In this document: in pieces, positions 36,501 to 45,700 of the stretch
Position numbering within the stretch: the first letter of the stretch is position 1
How the letters are laid out: each line of letters begins with the position of its first letter
Origin: Flavobacteriales bacterium
Lineage (GTDB): Bacteria > Bacteroidota > Bacteroidia > Flavobacteriales_F > PHOS-HE28
Direction: 5' to 3'
Assembly: GCA_016719225.1 (NCBI GenBank)
Contig: JADKAN010000002.1
Coordinates: forward strand, 434,001-498,000
Length of the DNA: 64,000 bases
Notes under the pieces: generated by a model
What the model was told of the DNA's origin: nothing
The model's input: only the letters and a program-made list of their open reading frames with translations
Databases searched by the model: none
Translations under genes and position numbers: made by a program

Positions 36501-36668
36501 TTCGGTGCCTATCCAGAGAAAGCCGTCGCGGTCCTGGAAGAGCTTGGTGATGGCATTGTCTGAAAGCCCTTGCAGCGTGGAGATCTGCTCAAACGGCACG
36601 GATGCTCCTTGGCCCAAGGCCAAGATCGGCCAAATGCAGGCACCGCAAAGTGTAGCCAAAAAGCGCAT
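33588..36668 (-). CDS. Beta-propeller sensor histidine kinase (HisKA_3)
   Basis: A 1026-residue sensor kinase: signal peptide (to LALGQG), then an extracytoplasmic region of about 650 residues with two-component-regulator propeller repeats (GLSDNAITKLFQDRDGFLWIGTEYGLDRYDG; DREGRLWVGTRNGLS; DRNGEYWVGTTYGLYRW), a Y_Y_Y-like beta domain (PLRYTLELEGVN), one transmembrane helix (near residue 795), HisKA_3 with His833 in DLHDEVGSS and a HATPase (DDGMGFD and GHGLGSM). It is built like the sensor half of hybrid two-component systems but has no receiver, so it needs a separate regulator, most likely the LuxR-type protein at 30991. The ligand is unknown. Confidence 0.92.
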   Translation of the reverse strand: MRFLATLCGACIWPILALGQGASVPFEQISTLQGLSDNAITKLFQDRDGFLWIGTEYGLDRYDGHHMRVWHKRDGLAGEHIVDIVQDGKGTIWAAAREGGLASFDPQGTLLRTFKPDPKIPHSIANVRITCLFDLNDSTMLIGAERTPLIFLDKRSGDCRYWKGEGPILASDGLLKPVSGNDWCHFISDLGDGRLAIGFLLTFRQLLVEKKTGAILGSAFNLGLPEDQTIIDAVRIGNRLFGGGWQHDLHVRDLTSGDDTVWAMPDECTTLLAADSEELLVGTASSGLLRIDLSHGAQDLLRHSVSDANSLCDDRVTALLMDREGRLWVGTRNGLSVHAPARWWANSFPLGVGAEEGRSSNAFSIAEITDGELLIFTSAGLYRKEKDGPLRYIPLELGSVKLRPTGVVRMGDHFILGAEEGVFSWNPTDNAVSPWPIASSGSCESERDADRTGMKPPSLFQIRGMFSDTLNGRPALVMGVRGYGIATLDPEKGRLEWYVNNPTAKGSIGNNLTNALARDRNGEYWVGTTYGLYRWNLDRILPRNTFTAFLADTGKGALPANDVTALLAVVRGPLWVGMRNGGLARWDGRSMHAFPLPEPAGNSVFGMALDRIGRLWCAARGCFAVLDTASATWTLVPLQGNSGIPATPACTRTLGDGRIAFTANGSLQLFDPEKVKSPAAPPLPYLTALDLADSTVLSQLIGGVLHLGSQAGMLQVSVSALELVPLSPLRYTLELEGVNSAPRFTDVSGSIVFASLPSGKYRILARTVSANGLVSPAVEVAIVDKAAPLWQRWWFYLALTALAGAIAYAASRYNYHQKLKLQLVRNRIASDLHDEVGSSLSAITIGSQLAKQLGNGEDQRMQALLSRIGETSSKSLRSMSDIVWAIDPKNDQGEALVKRMRRIANELLESKGVEVSFRVIGGVEELKLPMNARKELLLIYKEAVHNASKYAEAQSVVIDLSYAHSRLSLMVKDDGMGFDVALHPDGHGLGSMQRRATTLGTVLHLLSAPGSGTEVAVQLDLARLRD

Positions 36669-36675
36669 TTCATCG

Positions 36676-36683
36676 GAAATGTA
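36676..36683 (-). promoter_or_regulatory. Candidate -7 box of the propeller kinase gene
   Basis: The minus strand reads TACATTTC, 7 of 8 positions of TAnnTTTG, 7 nt from the ATG at 36668. A similar TACATTCC lies upstream of the response regulator gene (31640-31647). Confidence 0.4.
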
Positions 36684-36765
36684 CACGGTCGACGATCACG
36701 CCACTAAAGAAGGCTGCAAGAAGGTCCTGCGGTGGATCAGGCCAATGCCCAATGGTGTACATGCA

Positions 36766-36797
36766 GAACGGCGCCCACCTTGCAGTGGGCGCCGTTC
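36766..36797 (-). terminator. Terminator hairpin after atpC
   Basis: A perfect 13-bp stem (GAACGGCGCCCAC at 36766-36778 and GTGGGCGCCGTTC at 36785-36797) with a 6-nt loop lies 23 bases beyond the atpC stop. There is no strong T run, so it may act as a hairpin-only terminator or 3' stabiliser. Confidence 0.75.
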
Positions 36798-36819
36798 ACG
36801 CTTTGGTGTAAAAATAGGG

Positions 36820-37056
36820 TTACTCCGCCAACACGATCACCGTGTTGTGGCTCACTTCCACTACGCCGCCCTTCAATGCGAACGACTTGGTCTTGTTGTC
36901 CGCCATGGTCAGCTTCACATCACCGGCACGAAGCACCGTGATCAACGGGGCGTGGTTGTCCAAAAAGCCCATGCTGCCGTCCACTCCGGGCACGGTCACA
37001 CGTTTCGCCTCGCCCTTGAAGAGTTCCTTGTCCGGGGTGATGATCTGTACTTGCAT
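36820..37056 (-). CDS. atpC: ATP synthase F1 epsilon subunit
   Basis: A 78-residue epsilon subunit consisting of the N-terminal beta-sandwich only (MQVQIITPDKELFKGEAK, VPGVDGSMGFLDNHAPLITVL). The C-terminal helical hairpin that regulates the enzyme in Escherichia coli is missing, as is usual in Bacteroidota. It links the gamma subunit with the c ring in F1Fo. It lies 89 bp after atpD, and the pair is separate from the other atp genes, which are not in this window. Confidence 0.95.
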   Translation of the reverse strand: MQVQIITPDKELFKGEAKRVTVPGVDGSMGFLDNHAPLITVLRAGDVKLTMADNKTKSFALKGGVVEVSHNTVIVLAE

Positions 37057-37145
37057 CGTGCTTGGTTGTCCGTTGTCGGTTTTAAAGCGTTGCGCGATCA
37101 CGGCGAAAGGCACCGGTCATCTGCTTCTCTACTCCGCTGAAGCCT

Positions 37146-38651
37146 TTAGGCCACCTCGGCCAACATCTTCTTACCGGCGGTGATCACTTCTTCGATGCCA
37201 CCCTTCAAGTTGAAGGCCGCCTCTGGATATTGGTCCATTTCGCCGTCCATGATCATGTTGAAGCCCTTGATGGTATCTTGGATGGAGACCATCACGCCGG
37301 GCAAGCCGGTGAACTGCTCGGCCACGAAGAAGGGCTGGCTGAGGAAGCGCATCACCCGGCGGGCACGGCTCACGGCCAATTTGTCCTCCTCGCTCAATTC
37401 GTCCATACCAAGGATGGCGATGATATCCTGCAGCTCTTTGTAACGCTGAAGGATCTCCTTTACGCGCTGGGCACAGTCGTAGTGCTCGGCGCCGACGATG
37501 GCCGGGGTGAGGATACGGCTGGTGGAATCCAACGGATCAACGGAAGGATAGATGCCGAGCTCGGCGATCTTCCGGCTCAATACCGTGGTAGCATCCAAGT
37601 GAGCGAAGGTGGTCGCAGGGGCAGGGTCGGTCAAGTCATCCGCAGGCACGTAAACCGCCTGCACGGAGGTGATGGAACCACGCTTGGTGGATGTGATGCG
37701 TTCTTGCATGGCGCCCATTTCGGTGGCCAACGTGGGCTGGTAACCCACGGCGCTAGGCATACGACCGAGCAGTGCGCTCACTTCGGAACCGGCCTGGGTG
37801 AAGCGGAAAATGTTGTCCACGAAGAAGAGGATGTCGCGACCGCCGCTCTCCTCATCACCATCACGGAAATATTCCGCCAGTGTAAGACCGCTCAATGCTA
37901 CACGGGCGCGGGCTCCGGGAGGCTCGTTCATCTGGCCGAATACGAAGGTGGCCTGCGAGGTCTTCAGGGCTTCCTGGTCCACTTTGTCAAGTTCCCAGTT
38001 GCCTTTCTCCATGCTCTCGGTGAAAGCCTTACCGTACTTCACGATACCGCTCTCGATCATTTCGCGGAGCAGGTCATTCCCCTCGCGGGTACGCTCACCC
38101 ACTCCGGCGAAAACGCTGTAACCGCTATGTCCTTTGGCAATGTTGTTGATCAGCTCTTGGATCAACACCGTCTTACCTACGCCGGCACCGCCGAACAGGC
38201 CGATCTTACCGCCCTTTGAATAAGGCTCGATAAGGTCGATCACCTTGATCCCGGTGAACAGGATCTCGGTACTGGTGGTGAGTTCCTCGAATTTCGGTGC
38301 TGAGCGGTGGATCCAAGCCTCCTTGGTGCCGGTAACGGCGGGCATACCGTCGATCGGGGCACCTACCACGTTGAACAGGCGGCCTTTCACTCCTTCGCCG
38401 GTGGGCATGCTGATGGGCTTGCCTTGACCTACGGCTTCAACGCCGCGTGCCAGACCGTCCGTGCTTTCCATACTCACCGTGCGAACGGTGTCCTCGCCGG
38501 TAAGCTGCTGCACTTCGAGCACCAGGATGGTACCGTCGGCGCGGGTAACGTGCAGTGCGTCATAGATGTTGGGCAGGTCGTTGCCGCTCTCAAAGCGGAC
38601 GTCCACAACGGGACCGATCACTTGCACGACTTTACCGATATGCTGGGCCAT
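37146..38651 (-). CDS. atpD: ATP synthase F1 beta subunit
   Basis: The 501-residue catalytic subunit. P-loop GGAGVGKT is at residues 154-161, the catalytic GERTREGNDL follows, and the C-terminal DELSEEDKL region matches the DELSEED control motif. The length and all key motifs are normal. The ATG at 38651 (MAQHIGKVVQVIGPVVDV) is the standard start; an upstream reading has no conserved residues. A near-consensus -7 box lies upstream. Confidence 0.98.
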   Translation of the reverse strand: MAQHIGKVVQVIGPVVDVRFESGNDLPNIYDALHVTRADGTILVLEVQQLTGEDTVRTVSMESTDGLARGVEAVGQGKPISMPTGEGVKGRLFNVVGAPIDGMPAVTGTKEAWIHRSAPKFEELTTSTEILFTGIKVIDLIEPYSKGGKIGLFGGAGVGKTVLIQELINNIAKGHSGYSVFAGVGERTREGNDLLREMIESGIVKYGKAFTESMEKGNWELDKVDQEALKTSQATFVFGQMNEPPGARARVALSGLTLAEYFRDGDEESGGRDILFFVDNIFRFTQAGSEVSALLGRMPSAVGYQPTLATEMGAMQERITSTKRGSITSVQAVYVPADDLTDPAPATTFAHLDATTVLSRKIAELGIYPSVDPLDSTSRILTPAIVGAEHYDCAQRVKEILQRYKELQDIIAILGMDELSEEDKLAVSRARRVMRFLSQPFFVAEQFTGLPGVMVSIQDTIKGFNMIMDGEMDQYPEAAFNLKGGIEEVITAGKKMLAEVA

Positions 38652-38990
38652 GGAATACGGTTGATGGGGTAGAACCCCGGTTTTAGGGCCGCGAAGGTAA
38701 GCGGTGCATACACAAGAAGGAAGGGGTGTTGATGATCGGCTGGTGTATTTCACAGTTAAACTATTGATAATGAGATGTATGGATGATTTTTAGCGATTCG
38801 CCAAGGTGAGCTGTCAACACCCGATCACCCATTGAAATGGTGGACTCCGGAGGTCAAGGTGTAATTAGGTCCTTTACCGGCACATCCGCCCCAACTCCCG
38901 CATACTGGGGCTTGCGTCGTCCGGCCATAAGCCTTCGGTATTGGGACTAAGTGAGAGCACCCGCTCGGCATAAGCTAAATTTCCGCCCTC
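38652..38990. other. Divergent promoter region between atpD and ribF (339 bp)
   Basis: No gene, tRNA or strong repeat is evident. Toward atpD the minus strand has TACCTTCG at 38692-38699 (7 of 8 positions of TAnnTTTG). Toward ribF the plus strand has TAAATTTC at 38976-38983 (7 of 8), 7 nt from the ATG. A relatively AT-rich stretch lies at about 38740-38800. The rest is unassigned. Confidence 0.5.
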
Positions 38991-39926
38991 ATGGTGATCC
39001 ACACCGACCTGAACAGCTTCGCCGGCGTTAACCGCCCGGTGCTCACCACGGGCACCTTCGACGGGGTGCATCATGGCCACCAGGTCATTATTAAAAGGTT
39101 GAACGAGATCGCGAAGCGTGAGAAAGGGGAGTCCGTCCTCTTCACGTTCCACCCGCATCCGCGCTTGGTGCTGAACCCGGAGGATAAAAGTCTGCGGCTT
39201 CTGAACACCGTGGAGGAAAAGCAGGAGTTGTTGGAAAGGACCGGCTTGGATCACTTGCTCGTCCTTCCTTTTTCGCGCGATTTCAGTCGCTTGCATGCGA
39301 GGGAATTCGTGCGTGACGTACTCGTGGAAAAGTTGCATGTGCATGCCATGGTGGTGGGGCACGATCACCGCTTCGGCCGCGACCGGGAAGGTGGCATTGG
39401 CATGTTGCGGGAGCAGGGTGAGGAATTCGGCTTCCGGGTGGAAGAGATTCCCGCGCAGGAGGTGGAGCACGTACAGGTTAGCAGCACCAAGGTGCGCGAA
39501 GCATTGCTGAACGGTGCGGTGGAACGCGCCCACGAATGGCTTGGCTACCCATACCGATTGGATGGCGTGGTGGTGAAAGGTGACCAGCGTGGGCGGACGA
39601 TCGGCTGGCCCACGGCCAATGTCGGCGCCATCGACCCATACAAGCTTATCCCTGCGAACGGGGTCTATGCGGTTGTTGCTACTGTTGCCGGCACGGAATT
39701 CGAAGGCATGCTGAACATCGGTGTGCGGCCCACCGTTGAAGCCCACGGTACGCGCACCGTGGAAGTTAACCTGTTCGGCCTGGACCGTGAGATATACGGT
39801 GAACCCATATCGGTGCGTTTATGGCAAAGGCTGCGCGATGAAAAGCGCTTCGCCGGGTTGGGGGAGCTCAAAGCACAGCTCGCCAAGGACAAAGAAGCCG
39901 CAATGCAAAGCCTCAGCAAAAGATGA
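38991..39926 (+). CDS. ribF: Bifunctional riboflavin kinase/FMN adenylyltransferase
   Basis: A 311-residue RibF that converts riboflavin to FMN and FAD. The N-terminal nucleotidyltransferase domain has GTFDGVHHGHQ near residue 21 and HHxxxxH-type features, with RFGRDREGG and VSSTKVREAL after it. The C-terminal flavokinase domain (from about residue 185) has KGDQRGRTIGWPTANVG and NIGVRPTV. Complete length. The stop overlaps the LRR gene start by 4 bp (ATGA). Confidence 0.97.
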   Translation: MVIHTDLNSFAGVNRPVLTTGTFDGVHHGHQVIIKRLNEIAKREKGESVLFTFHPHPRLVLNPEDKSLRLLNTVEEKQELLERTGLDHLLVLPFSRDFSRLHAREFVRDVLVEKLHVHAMVVGHDHRFGRDREGGIGMLREQGEEFGFRVEEIPAQEVEHVQVSSTKVREALLNGAVERAHEWLGYPYRLDGVVVKGDQRGRTIGWPTANVGAIDPYKLIPANGVYAVVATVAGTEFEGMLNIGVRPTVEAHGTRTVEVNLFGLDREIYGEPISVRLWQRLRDEKRFAGLGELKAQLAKDKEAAMQSLSKR

Positions 39927-40525
39927 CCCTGCGGAAACTGCTCCTTTTCCTCGTGCCGATGCTCTTCACGTCGTTGGCCAGTGCCCAATTATTGCCGCAA
40001 ACAGCGTTGGACACCGTGCGCACCTTTCACAGCCTAGAGAGCGCATTGAAAGATCCGGATAGCGTTTACCGCCTCGATCTTTCGCATAAGAAACTGAAGC
40101 AAGTGCCGGATGATGTTCGGAAGCTGAAGAACCTCAATGCACTGGATCTAGGCCGCAACAGGTTGAAAGAGCTGCCCGGCTGGATGAACGAACTGCGCTA
40201 CATGCAGGAATTCAGTGCGGGGCGGAACAAATTCACCGCGGTACCCAACACCGTGTGCCAGTGGAAGAATTTAAAGCGATTGGACCTGCACCAGAACGAG
40301 ATCGAGGGCCTGCCCGCATGCATGGGTAATTTGAAGGAACTCTTTTCCTTGGACCTGTGGAGCAACGATCTTGGCGACTTCCCGGACGAGATCAGTGGTA
40401 TGAAGGCCCTTCGTTTCATGGACCTGCGCGTCATCCAGTTCTCGCAAGGCGAAATGGACCGCATATCAGCCCTGCTGCCCAGCGTGAAGATCTATTACTC
40501 CCAGCCTTGCAACTGCGGGGAGTAA
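39923..40525 (+). CDS. Exported leucine-rich repeat protein
   Basis: A 200-residue protein with a signal peptide (to LASAQ) and five or so leucine-rich repeats of about 23 residues (LDLSHKKLKQVPDDV; LDLGRNRLKELPGWM; LDLHQNEIEGLPACM; LDLWSNDLGDFPDEI). The C terminus ends in SQPCNCGE, giving a possible disulfide or metal-binding CNC. Such proteins mediate protein contacts; no partner is evident. It is translationally coupled to ribF, which looks like chance operon membership. Confidence 0.88.
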   Translation: MTLRKLLLFLVPMLFTSLASAQLLPQTALDTVRTFHSLESALKDPDSVYRLDLSHKKLKQVPDDVRKLKNLNALDLGRNRLKELPGWMNELRYMQEFSAGRNKFTAVPNTVCQWKNLKRLDLHQNEIEGLPACMGNLKELFSLDLWSNDLGDFPDEISGMKALRFMDLRVIQFSQGEMDRISALLPSVKIYYSQPCNCGE

Positions 40526-40626
40526 AGCCTTACCGCTGTAAGAAAAACGCACAACCCGGTTCTTGGCTAAGGACTAGGTCGTGGTCTTGCTGAACTCCGA
40601 TCCGTAGCTCGGACCGGTCGTTGGGT

Positions 40627-40881
40627 TCACGCCTCCGCCACCGAAAAGCTGTACTGCTCCATCACCAGGTTGGCGAGCAGTTTCTTGCAGGCTTCGTCCA
40701 CCTGCGCTTCGGCAGCGGCCTTGTCCTTGGCTTCGACCTGCAGTGTGATGTGCTTGCCGATGCGCACGCTGGAAATGCCTGGCAAACCGAGGTTGGCCAT
40801 GGTGCCGCTGACAGCTTTTCCCTGCGGATCGAGCAGGTTGTCTTGCGGCATAACGTCAATGGAGGCGCGGAAGGTTTTCAT
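40627..40881 (-). CDS. purS: PurS subunit of phosphoribosylformylglycinamidine synthase
   Basis: An 84-residue PurS protein, which bridges PurL and PurQ in the FGAM synthase complex of purine synthesis. FRASIDVMPQDNLLDPQGKAV, the following GLPGISSVRIGKHITLQVEA and the end LLANLVMEQYSF match the family in order and length. The ATG at 40881 overlaps the pssA stop by 4 bp (ATGA). PurL and PurQ are not in the window; the presence of a separate PurS predicts a PurLQS-type (short PurL) enzyme, unless it is a leftover beside a long PurL. Confidence 0.92.
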   Translation of the reverse strand: MKTFRASIDVMPQDNLLDPQGKAVSGTMANLGLPGISSVRIGKHITLQVEAKDKAAAEAQVDEACKKLLANLVMEQYSFSVAEA

Positions 40882-41612
40882 GTTGTCTTGGGAAAGAGCT
40901 TGCCCCACAGCGGGCTCAGCACGTAGCATATCAGCAACAAAGGAACGGCGAGGATCCCATACAGCAGCACCAGTATTGCGCCGATACCGGTCAACAGGAA
41001 GATCACTTCGTTGCCTTTCCACCCGCCATGGGTGAACTTAAGGCTGGGGAGCGGAAGCTCGGAGACCATGAGGGCGCTGAGAACAACGGCGATGACCAAA
41101 GCCGAAACGGGTTCGAGGATCAGCCCGGCGAACATGGTCTGAAGACCTTCAGCCAAGTTGGTGGATGGAAGAGCTTGGCCTTCCACCGACAGCACGGCAC
41201 CAGCCCAGAATAGTCCGTTCGCGGGTGTGGCCAACCCCAAGAATCCCTTGGTCTGCCGGGTGTCCACGTTGAATTTGGCCAAACGCCATGCGGAGGCTGT
41301 GCAAAGGGCTATTACCGCTAACGCCACAGGCATGGACGAACGCCCATGGTCATGAGGGAACAAGGACCACAAAGCAAAAACGGGCGCCACACCGAAGCTC
41401 ACCATGTCCGCCAAGCTGTCCAATTGTGCACCCAGTGGGGTGCCTCCACCCAACGCCCGCGCTGCCAATCCGTCGAACACATCAAAAATGGCTGCGGCGA
41501 AGACCAACCAACAGGCCACTGTCAATTGTCCTTGGGAAGCCAGCAAAATGGAGGCGGTGCCACAGCATAGGTTCGCGGTGGTCAACAGGTCGGGCAAACG
41601 GGGTAGGCGCAT
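40878..41612 (-). CDS. pssA: CDP-diacylglycerol--serine O-phosphatidyltransferase
   Basis: A 244-residue membrane enzyme that makes phosphatidylserine, the precursor of phosphatidylethanolamine. The CDP-alcohol phosphotransferase signature DGx2ARx8Gx3Dx3D is present (FDGLAARALGG then LDSLADMVSFG). About six to eight hydrophobic segments follow. The first residues RLPRLPDLLTTANLCCG are typical of the family. It is the first gene of a two-gene unit with purS, divergent from porV. Confidence 0.93.
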   Translation of the reverse strand: MRLPRLPDLLTTANLCCGTASILLASQGQLTVACWLVFAAAIFDVFDGLAARALGGGTPLGAQLDSLADMVSFGVAPVFALWSLFPHDHGRSSMPVALAVIALCTASAWRLAKFNVDTRQTKGFLGLATPANGLFWAGAVLSVEGQALPSTNLAEGLQTMFAGLILEPVSALVIAVVLSALMVSELPLPSLKFTHGGWKGNEVIFLLTGIGAILVLLYGILAVPLLLICYVLSPLWGKLFPKTT

Positions 41613-41692
41613 GGAACGGGCCGAAGTTGGTTAAAATTCACGCAATAAATCAGGCCACCTTTTGTTAGTTGTTGCGTCCTAACCTTTACAGC

Positions 41693-42787
41693 ATGCTATT
41701 GTACCGTTCCCTTTTGCGCAGTTCCATCGCTTTTGTGGCCATGTTCTTTTTCATTGCCGGCATACAGGCACAGGACGCCCCCAAGTACAGCAACGAATTC
41801 CTGGCCATCGGTGTTGGGGCCCGCGCCTTGGGCATGGGTTATTCCAATGTGGCCGCGGTGAACGACGTGACCAGCGGCTATTGGAATCCCGCAGGTTTGT
41901 TGGGTGTGCAAGGTGACCTACAAGTAGGGGCCATGCACAGCGAATACTTCGCAGGTATCGCCAAGTACGACTACCTCGCCGTGGCCAAACCGATCGATTC
42001 CACAAGCGTGATCGGCTTCAGCTACATCCGCTTCGGGGTGGATGATATCCCCAATACCACCGAGTTGATCGACAACAATGGCAACATCGATTACGACCGG
42101 ATCACCAGCTTTTCCGCTGCGGACAATGCCTTCATCATTAGCTACGCCCGCAAATTGAAGGTGCCCGGCCTGCGCTTGGGCGCCAATGCCAAGGTGGTGT
42201 ACCGCAGTGTGGGCCCTTTCGCCAAGGCATGGGGCTTCGGCTTGGATGCCGGTCTACAGTACGACCGCGGGCAGTGGCGCTTCGCAGCGATGGGGCGCGA
42301 CATCACCGGCACGTTCAATGCTTGGAGTTATTCCTTGGACCAGCGCACGCAGGACGTTTTCGCACTAACGAACAACGAACTGCCGGTGAACGGATTGGAA
42401 GTGACCTTGCCCCGCTTGGTGCTGGGCGTGGCGCGGCAGTTCAAGTTCGGCGAAAAGGTGCAGTTGATCGCCGAGGCCGATCTGGAGAACACCTTCGACG
42501 GAAAGCGTAATACATTGTTGGCTACCGGCACGTGGAGCGGCGACCCCCGTCTCGGTCTGGAACTGGGTTACGCGAGCGTGGTATTCATTCGAGCCGGCAT
42601 CAGCCAGTTCCAATATGTAACGGACATCAGCGGTAAGGAATCCTTGGCGGTGCAGCCCGGTATCGGTGTGGGGCTGAAGATCAAGAGCTTCGCGCTGGAC
42701 TATGCATTGACGAACATCGGCAGTGAGACAGGTCTGTATTCCAACGTCTTCTCCGTGAAGTTCGACCTGTTCAAGAAAGGCGGCTGA
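41693..42787 (+). CDS. porV: PorV (LptO), T9SS outer-membrane shuttle protein
   Basis: A 364-residue outer-membrane barrel of the FadL-like PorV family. The signal peptide ends near GIQAQ, followed by the family landmark FLAIGVGARALGMG and YWNPAGLLGV, and a closing beta strand (NVFSVKFDLFKKGG). PorV collects T9SS cargo from the translocon and hands it to the PorU sortase on the cell surface. The adjoining gene, 2 bp downstream, encodes a C25 peptidase of the PorU type, the usual order. The ATG at 41693 gives a compact signal peptide; a TTG eight codons earlier is possible. Confidence 0.92.
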   Translation: MLLYRSLLRSSIAFVAMFFFIAGIQAQDAPKYSNEFLAIGVGARALGMGYSNVAAVNDVTSGYWNPAGLLGVQGDLQVGAMHSEYFAGIAKYDYLAVAKPIDSTSVIGFSYIRFGVDDIPNTTELIDNNGNIDYDRITSFSAADNAFIISYARKLKVPGLRLGANAKVVYRSVGPFAKAWGFGLDAGLQYDRGQWRFAAMGRDITGTFNAWSYSLDQRTQDVFALTNNELPVNGLEVTLPRLVLGVARQFKFGEKVQLIAEADLENTFDGKRNTLLATGTWSGDPRLGLELGYASVVFIRAGISQFQYVTDISGKESLAVQPGIGVGLKIKSFALDYALTNIGSETGLYSNVFSVKFDLFKKGG

Positions 42788-42789
42788 GC

Positions 42790-45700
42790 ATGCGAAAACC
42801 CATACTCTTGGTCGTCCTTGCTCTTTTTACCGCACAGGTCTCCGCGCAAACACCTTACGGCAACGAGTGGATCCATTACGACCGGCAGTACTGGGCCGTT
42901 AAAGTTTGGGCGGATGGAGTTAAGAAGATCGACTCGCTCGCTTTGGCCACAGCGGGTTTTCCGCTGGAGTCGGTGGATCCACGAGACATTCAGCTTTTTG
43001 CCCGTGGAAGGCAGGTGCCTACGTACGTGAAAGGTGGCGACGATGGCGTGTTGAACACCGGCGACTATTTGGAATTCTATGGGGCCAAGAACGATGGCTG
43101 GCTGGACAGCACCTTGTGGGACGACCCCGCGCACATCAACAATCCGTTCTTTTCGCTCTACAACGATACCATCCGGTACTACCTCACCTGGGGGCCGTCC
43201 TCGGAAGCGTTGCATCCTATTGAAAGTGGCAGTACGAACTGGGCGGCGCACACCTCACTGCCATGGGCTTGGGGCACTACACGGCTTCAGTATGGCAATT
43301 TGTACCAAGGGGGAACGCGCACTTCGGCAGGGATCTCCACCTCGGTGATCGGGGAAGGCGAAGGCTATTTTCATACCAGCTTGATCGCATCGTCCGGAGC
43401 GGACGCGACCCTGCCGCAAACATTGGCCATACCGGGCTTATTCCAAGGCGCTGGAGCGCCTGCGGCACGCTATCGGATCTCGCTGGCGGGGTTGATCAAT
43501 CCCGGGTTGGGCGCTTGCAACGATCACCATTTGCGGTTCATGCAAGGGTCCGCGATCTTATCGGATACAATGTTTGCCGGCTACAAATTGTTGAAGGAGA
43601 CTTTTATGCTTCCGAACGCGGCCTTGACCTTGCCCAATGCCATTGTGAACATCGTGGTGGTGCATGACCTTTCGACGCTGTGCCCAACCTTGCCTTCGGA
43701 CTATTTGGATGCTTCCGCACTGGCTTGGCAGGACATCCGTTATCCGCGCGACTTCGCTTTCGCATCAACGCCTGTGGCGGATGTGGAAGTGCCTGCCCAA
43801 GTTGGCAGCGACAGTGTGCTGGTCAGCTTCGCCAGCGGGGCCGCTCCAGTGGTGTACGCATGGGCAACGGACGGTCTGCACCGTGTCAACGACATCATAT
43901 CCAGCGGGAATATCCACCAAGCGGTGCTTCCGCCCGCGCCTGCGGACATGCGTGTGCTCATCACCGCCCCGGCATCGGTGTTGGCAGCGGGACCGGTAAC
44001 CCTGGTGAACGGCACCGGCTATTTCACCGATCCCGCGCCGCTCTTGGTGGATTCAGCCATGGTGATCGTATCCCAGACCCGGTTGATGCCAGAAGCAGCG
44101 CAGTACGCGGCCTACCGGGAGACCAACCTTTACAACCGGCACAACACCATATTGATGGATGTTGAAGAGCTGTACGGTCAGTTCGGCGGTGGCGTGCGGC
44201 AACATCCCATGGCGATCCGCAACTTCCTGCGTTATGTCTATGAGCAGGCACCTTCGAAGCCACAGTCCTTATTCCTGTTGGGTAAAAGCGTAAAGGCCCC
44301 GGCCACCGGCGGGCTTGATTACCTAAAAGGCTACCGGAAAGATCCGTTGGCCAGTGCCGCGTGTTTGGTCCCCACCATGGGCTTCCCGAGCAGCGATATG
44401 CTGTTCGGGTTGAACCTGGTGCCCGGCGGTGGGAACAGTTTCATCCATGTGCCTGTAGGACGGCTGGCAGCCAAGAACGGGACTGAGGTCTTGGACTATC
44501 TGGCGAAAGTGGATTCAGTGGAAAGCCAGGCTCCCGCGGCGTGGATGAAGAACATCCTGCACTTCAGGGGCGGCCAGACCGCTACGGACTGGGCACAGTT
44601 CGATGCCGCACTGTCGCAGTACCAAACCATCGCGGAGGACACATCCTTCTTCGGGCATGTCACCAAGTTCGTCAAGACCGATGGTTCTGTGATCCAGCAG
44701 GTGGCCGCGGACAGCGTGAACAACCTGATCAATGAGGGCGTCACCTTGATGACCTTCTTCGGCCATGCATACGGCGCCGGATTCGACATCACCATCGACG
44801 TTCCCACCAACTATGACTGGCACGGAAAGTTCCCCACCATCATCGGTAACTCGTGCTACACGGGGAATATCCACCAATACGATGCCACCAGTTCAAGTGA
44901 GCAGTTCATACTGAACCATAACGCAGGCGCTATCGCCTTCATTTCCTCCGTGGACCTAGGACTGACCCAGCCGTTAACGACGTTCACGAGCGCATTCTAC
45001 ACCAGTTTCAGCCAGGTGAACTATGGCAAGGGCATCGGGGAGCACATGCGCTACGCGGAGAACAGCTCGCTTGCGCAGGCCGGGTTCTACGATATCACCA
45101 CAGCGGAGGAAATGACGCTGCATGGTGATCCCAGCGTGGTGATGAACTCGCCCGAGCTGCCCGACCTGGACATCCGCTTGGCGGACGTAAGCCTGGTACC
45201 CGCACAGGTTTCGGCGGATGTGGACACTTTCCGCGTGCGCGCCATTTTCCGCAACAACGGGCGGGGTACCAACCAATCCTTCCAAGTCTCGTTGCAGCGC
45301 ACCTTGGTCACGGAAGGCGTATTGCTTCCGCTACAATCCCAAGCGGTGAGCATGTCCAGCTATCAGGACACCGTTTACTTCAACGTTCCCACGCATGTCG
45401 CGGCTGGCGGCACGGGCCTGAACGATCTGGAGGTACGCCTGGACCTGGACCCCGACCTCATCCCTGAAACGGAGGACCAGCTGAACAACAGCACAACGTT
45501 GAGGATCAACATCAGCACCGGCGATCTTCTACCGGTGGAACCGTATGATTTCGCGATAACACCATTAGCCACGCCGATATTGAAAGCCAGCACGGGGGAC
45601 CCTTTCGCTGCGCCGCGCACCTACCTGTTCCAGATCGACACCACGGACACCTTCGACAGTCCGCTGTTCGAACAGCACGCGGTAACCGCTCCTGGTGGTG

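Noticed and set aside
26803..36668. A polysaccharide utilisation locus
   Set aside because: There is a TonB receptor and a sensor kinase, but no SusD, no carboxypeptidase-like SusC domain and no clear glycoside hydrolase or polysaccharide lyase catalytic motif; a beta-helix fold alone is not enough.
38874..39746. Minus-strand frame across the ribF gene
   Set aside because: It covers conserved ribF on the opposite strand and has no recognisable domain.
40526..40626. Possible tRNA or terminator in the gap between the LRR gene and purS
   Set aside because: Only weak inverted repeats are present (for example TCCGA...TCGGA); no cloverleaf, CCA end or T run could be built.
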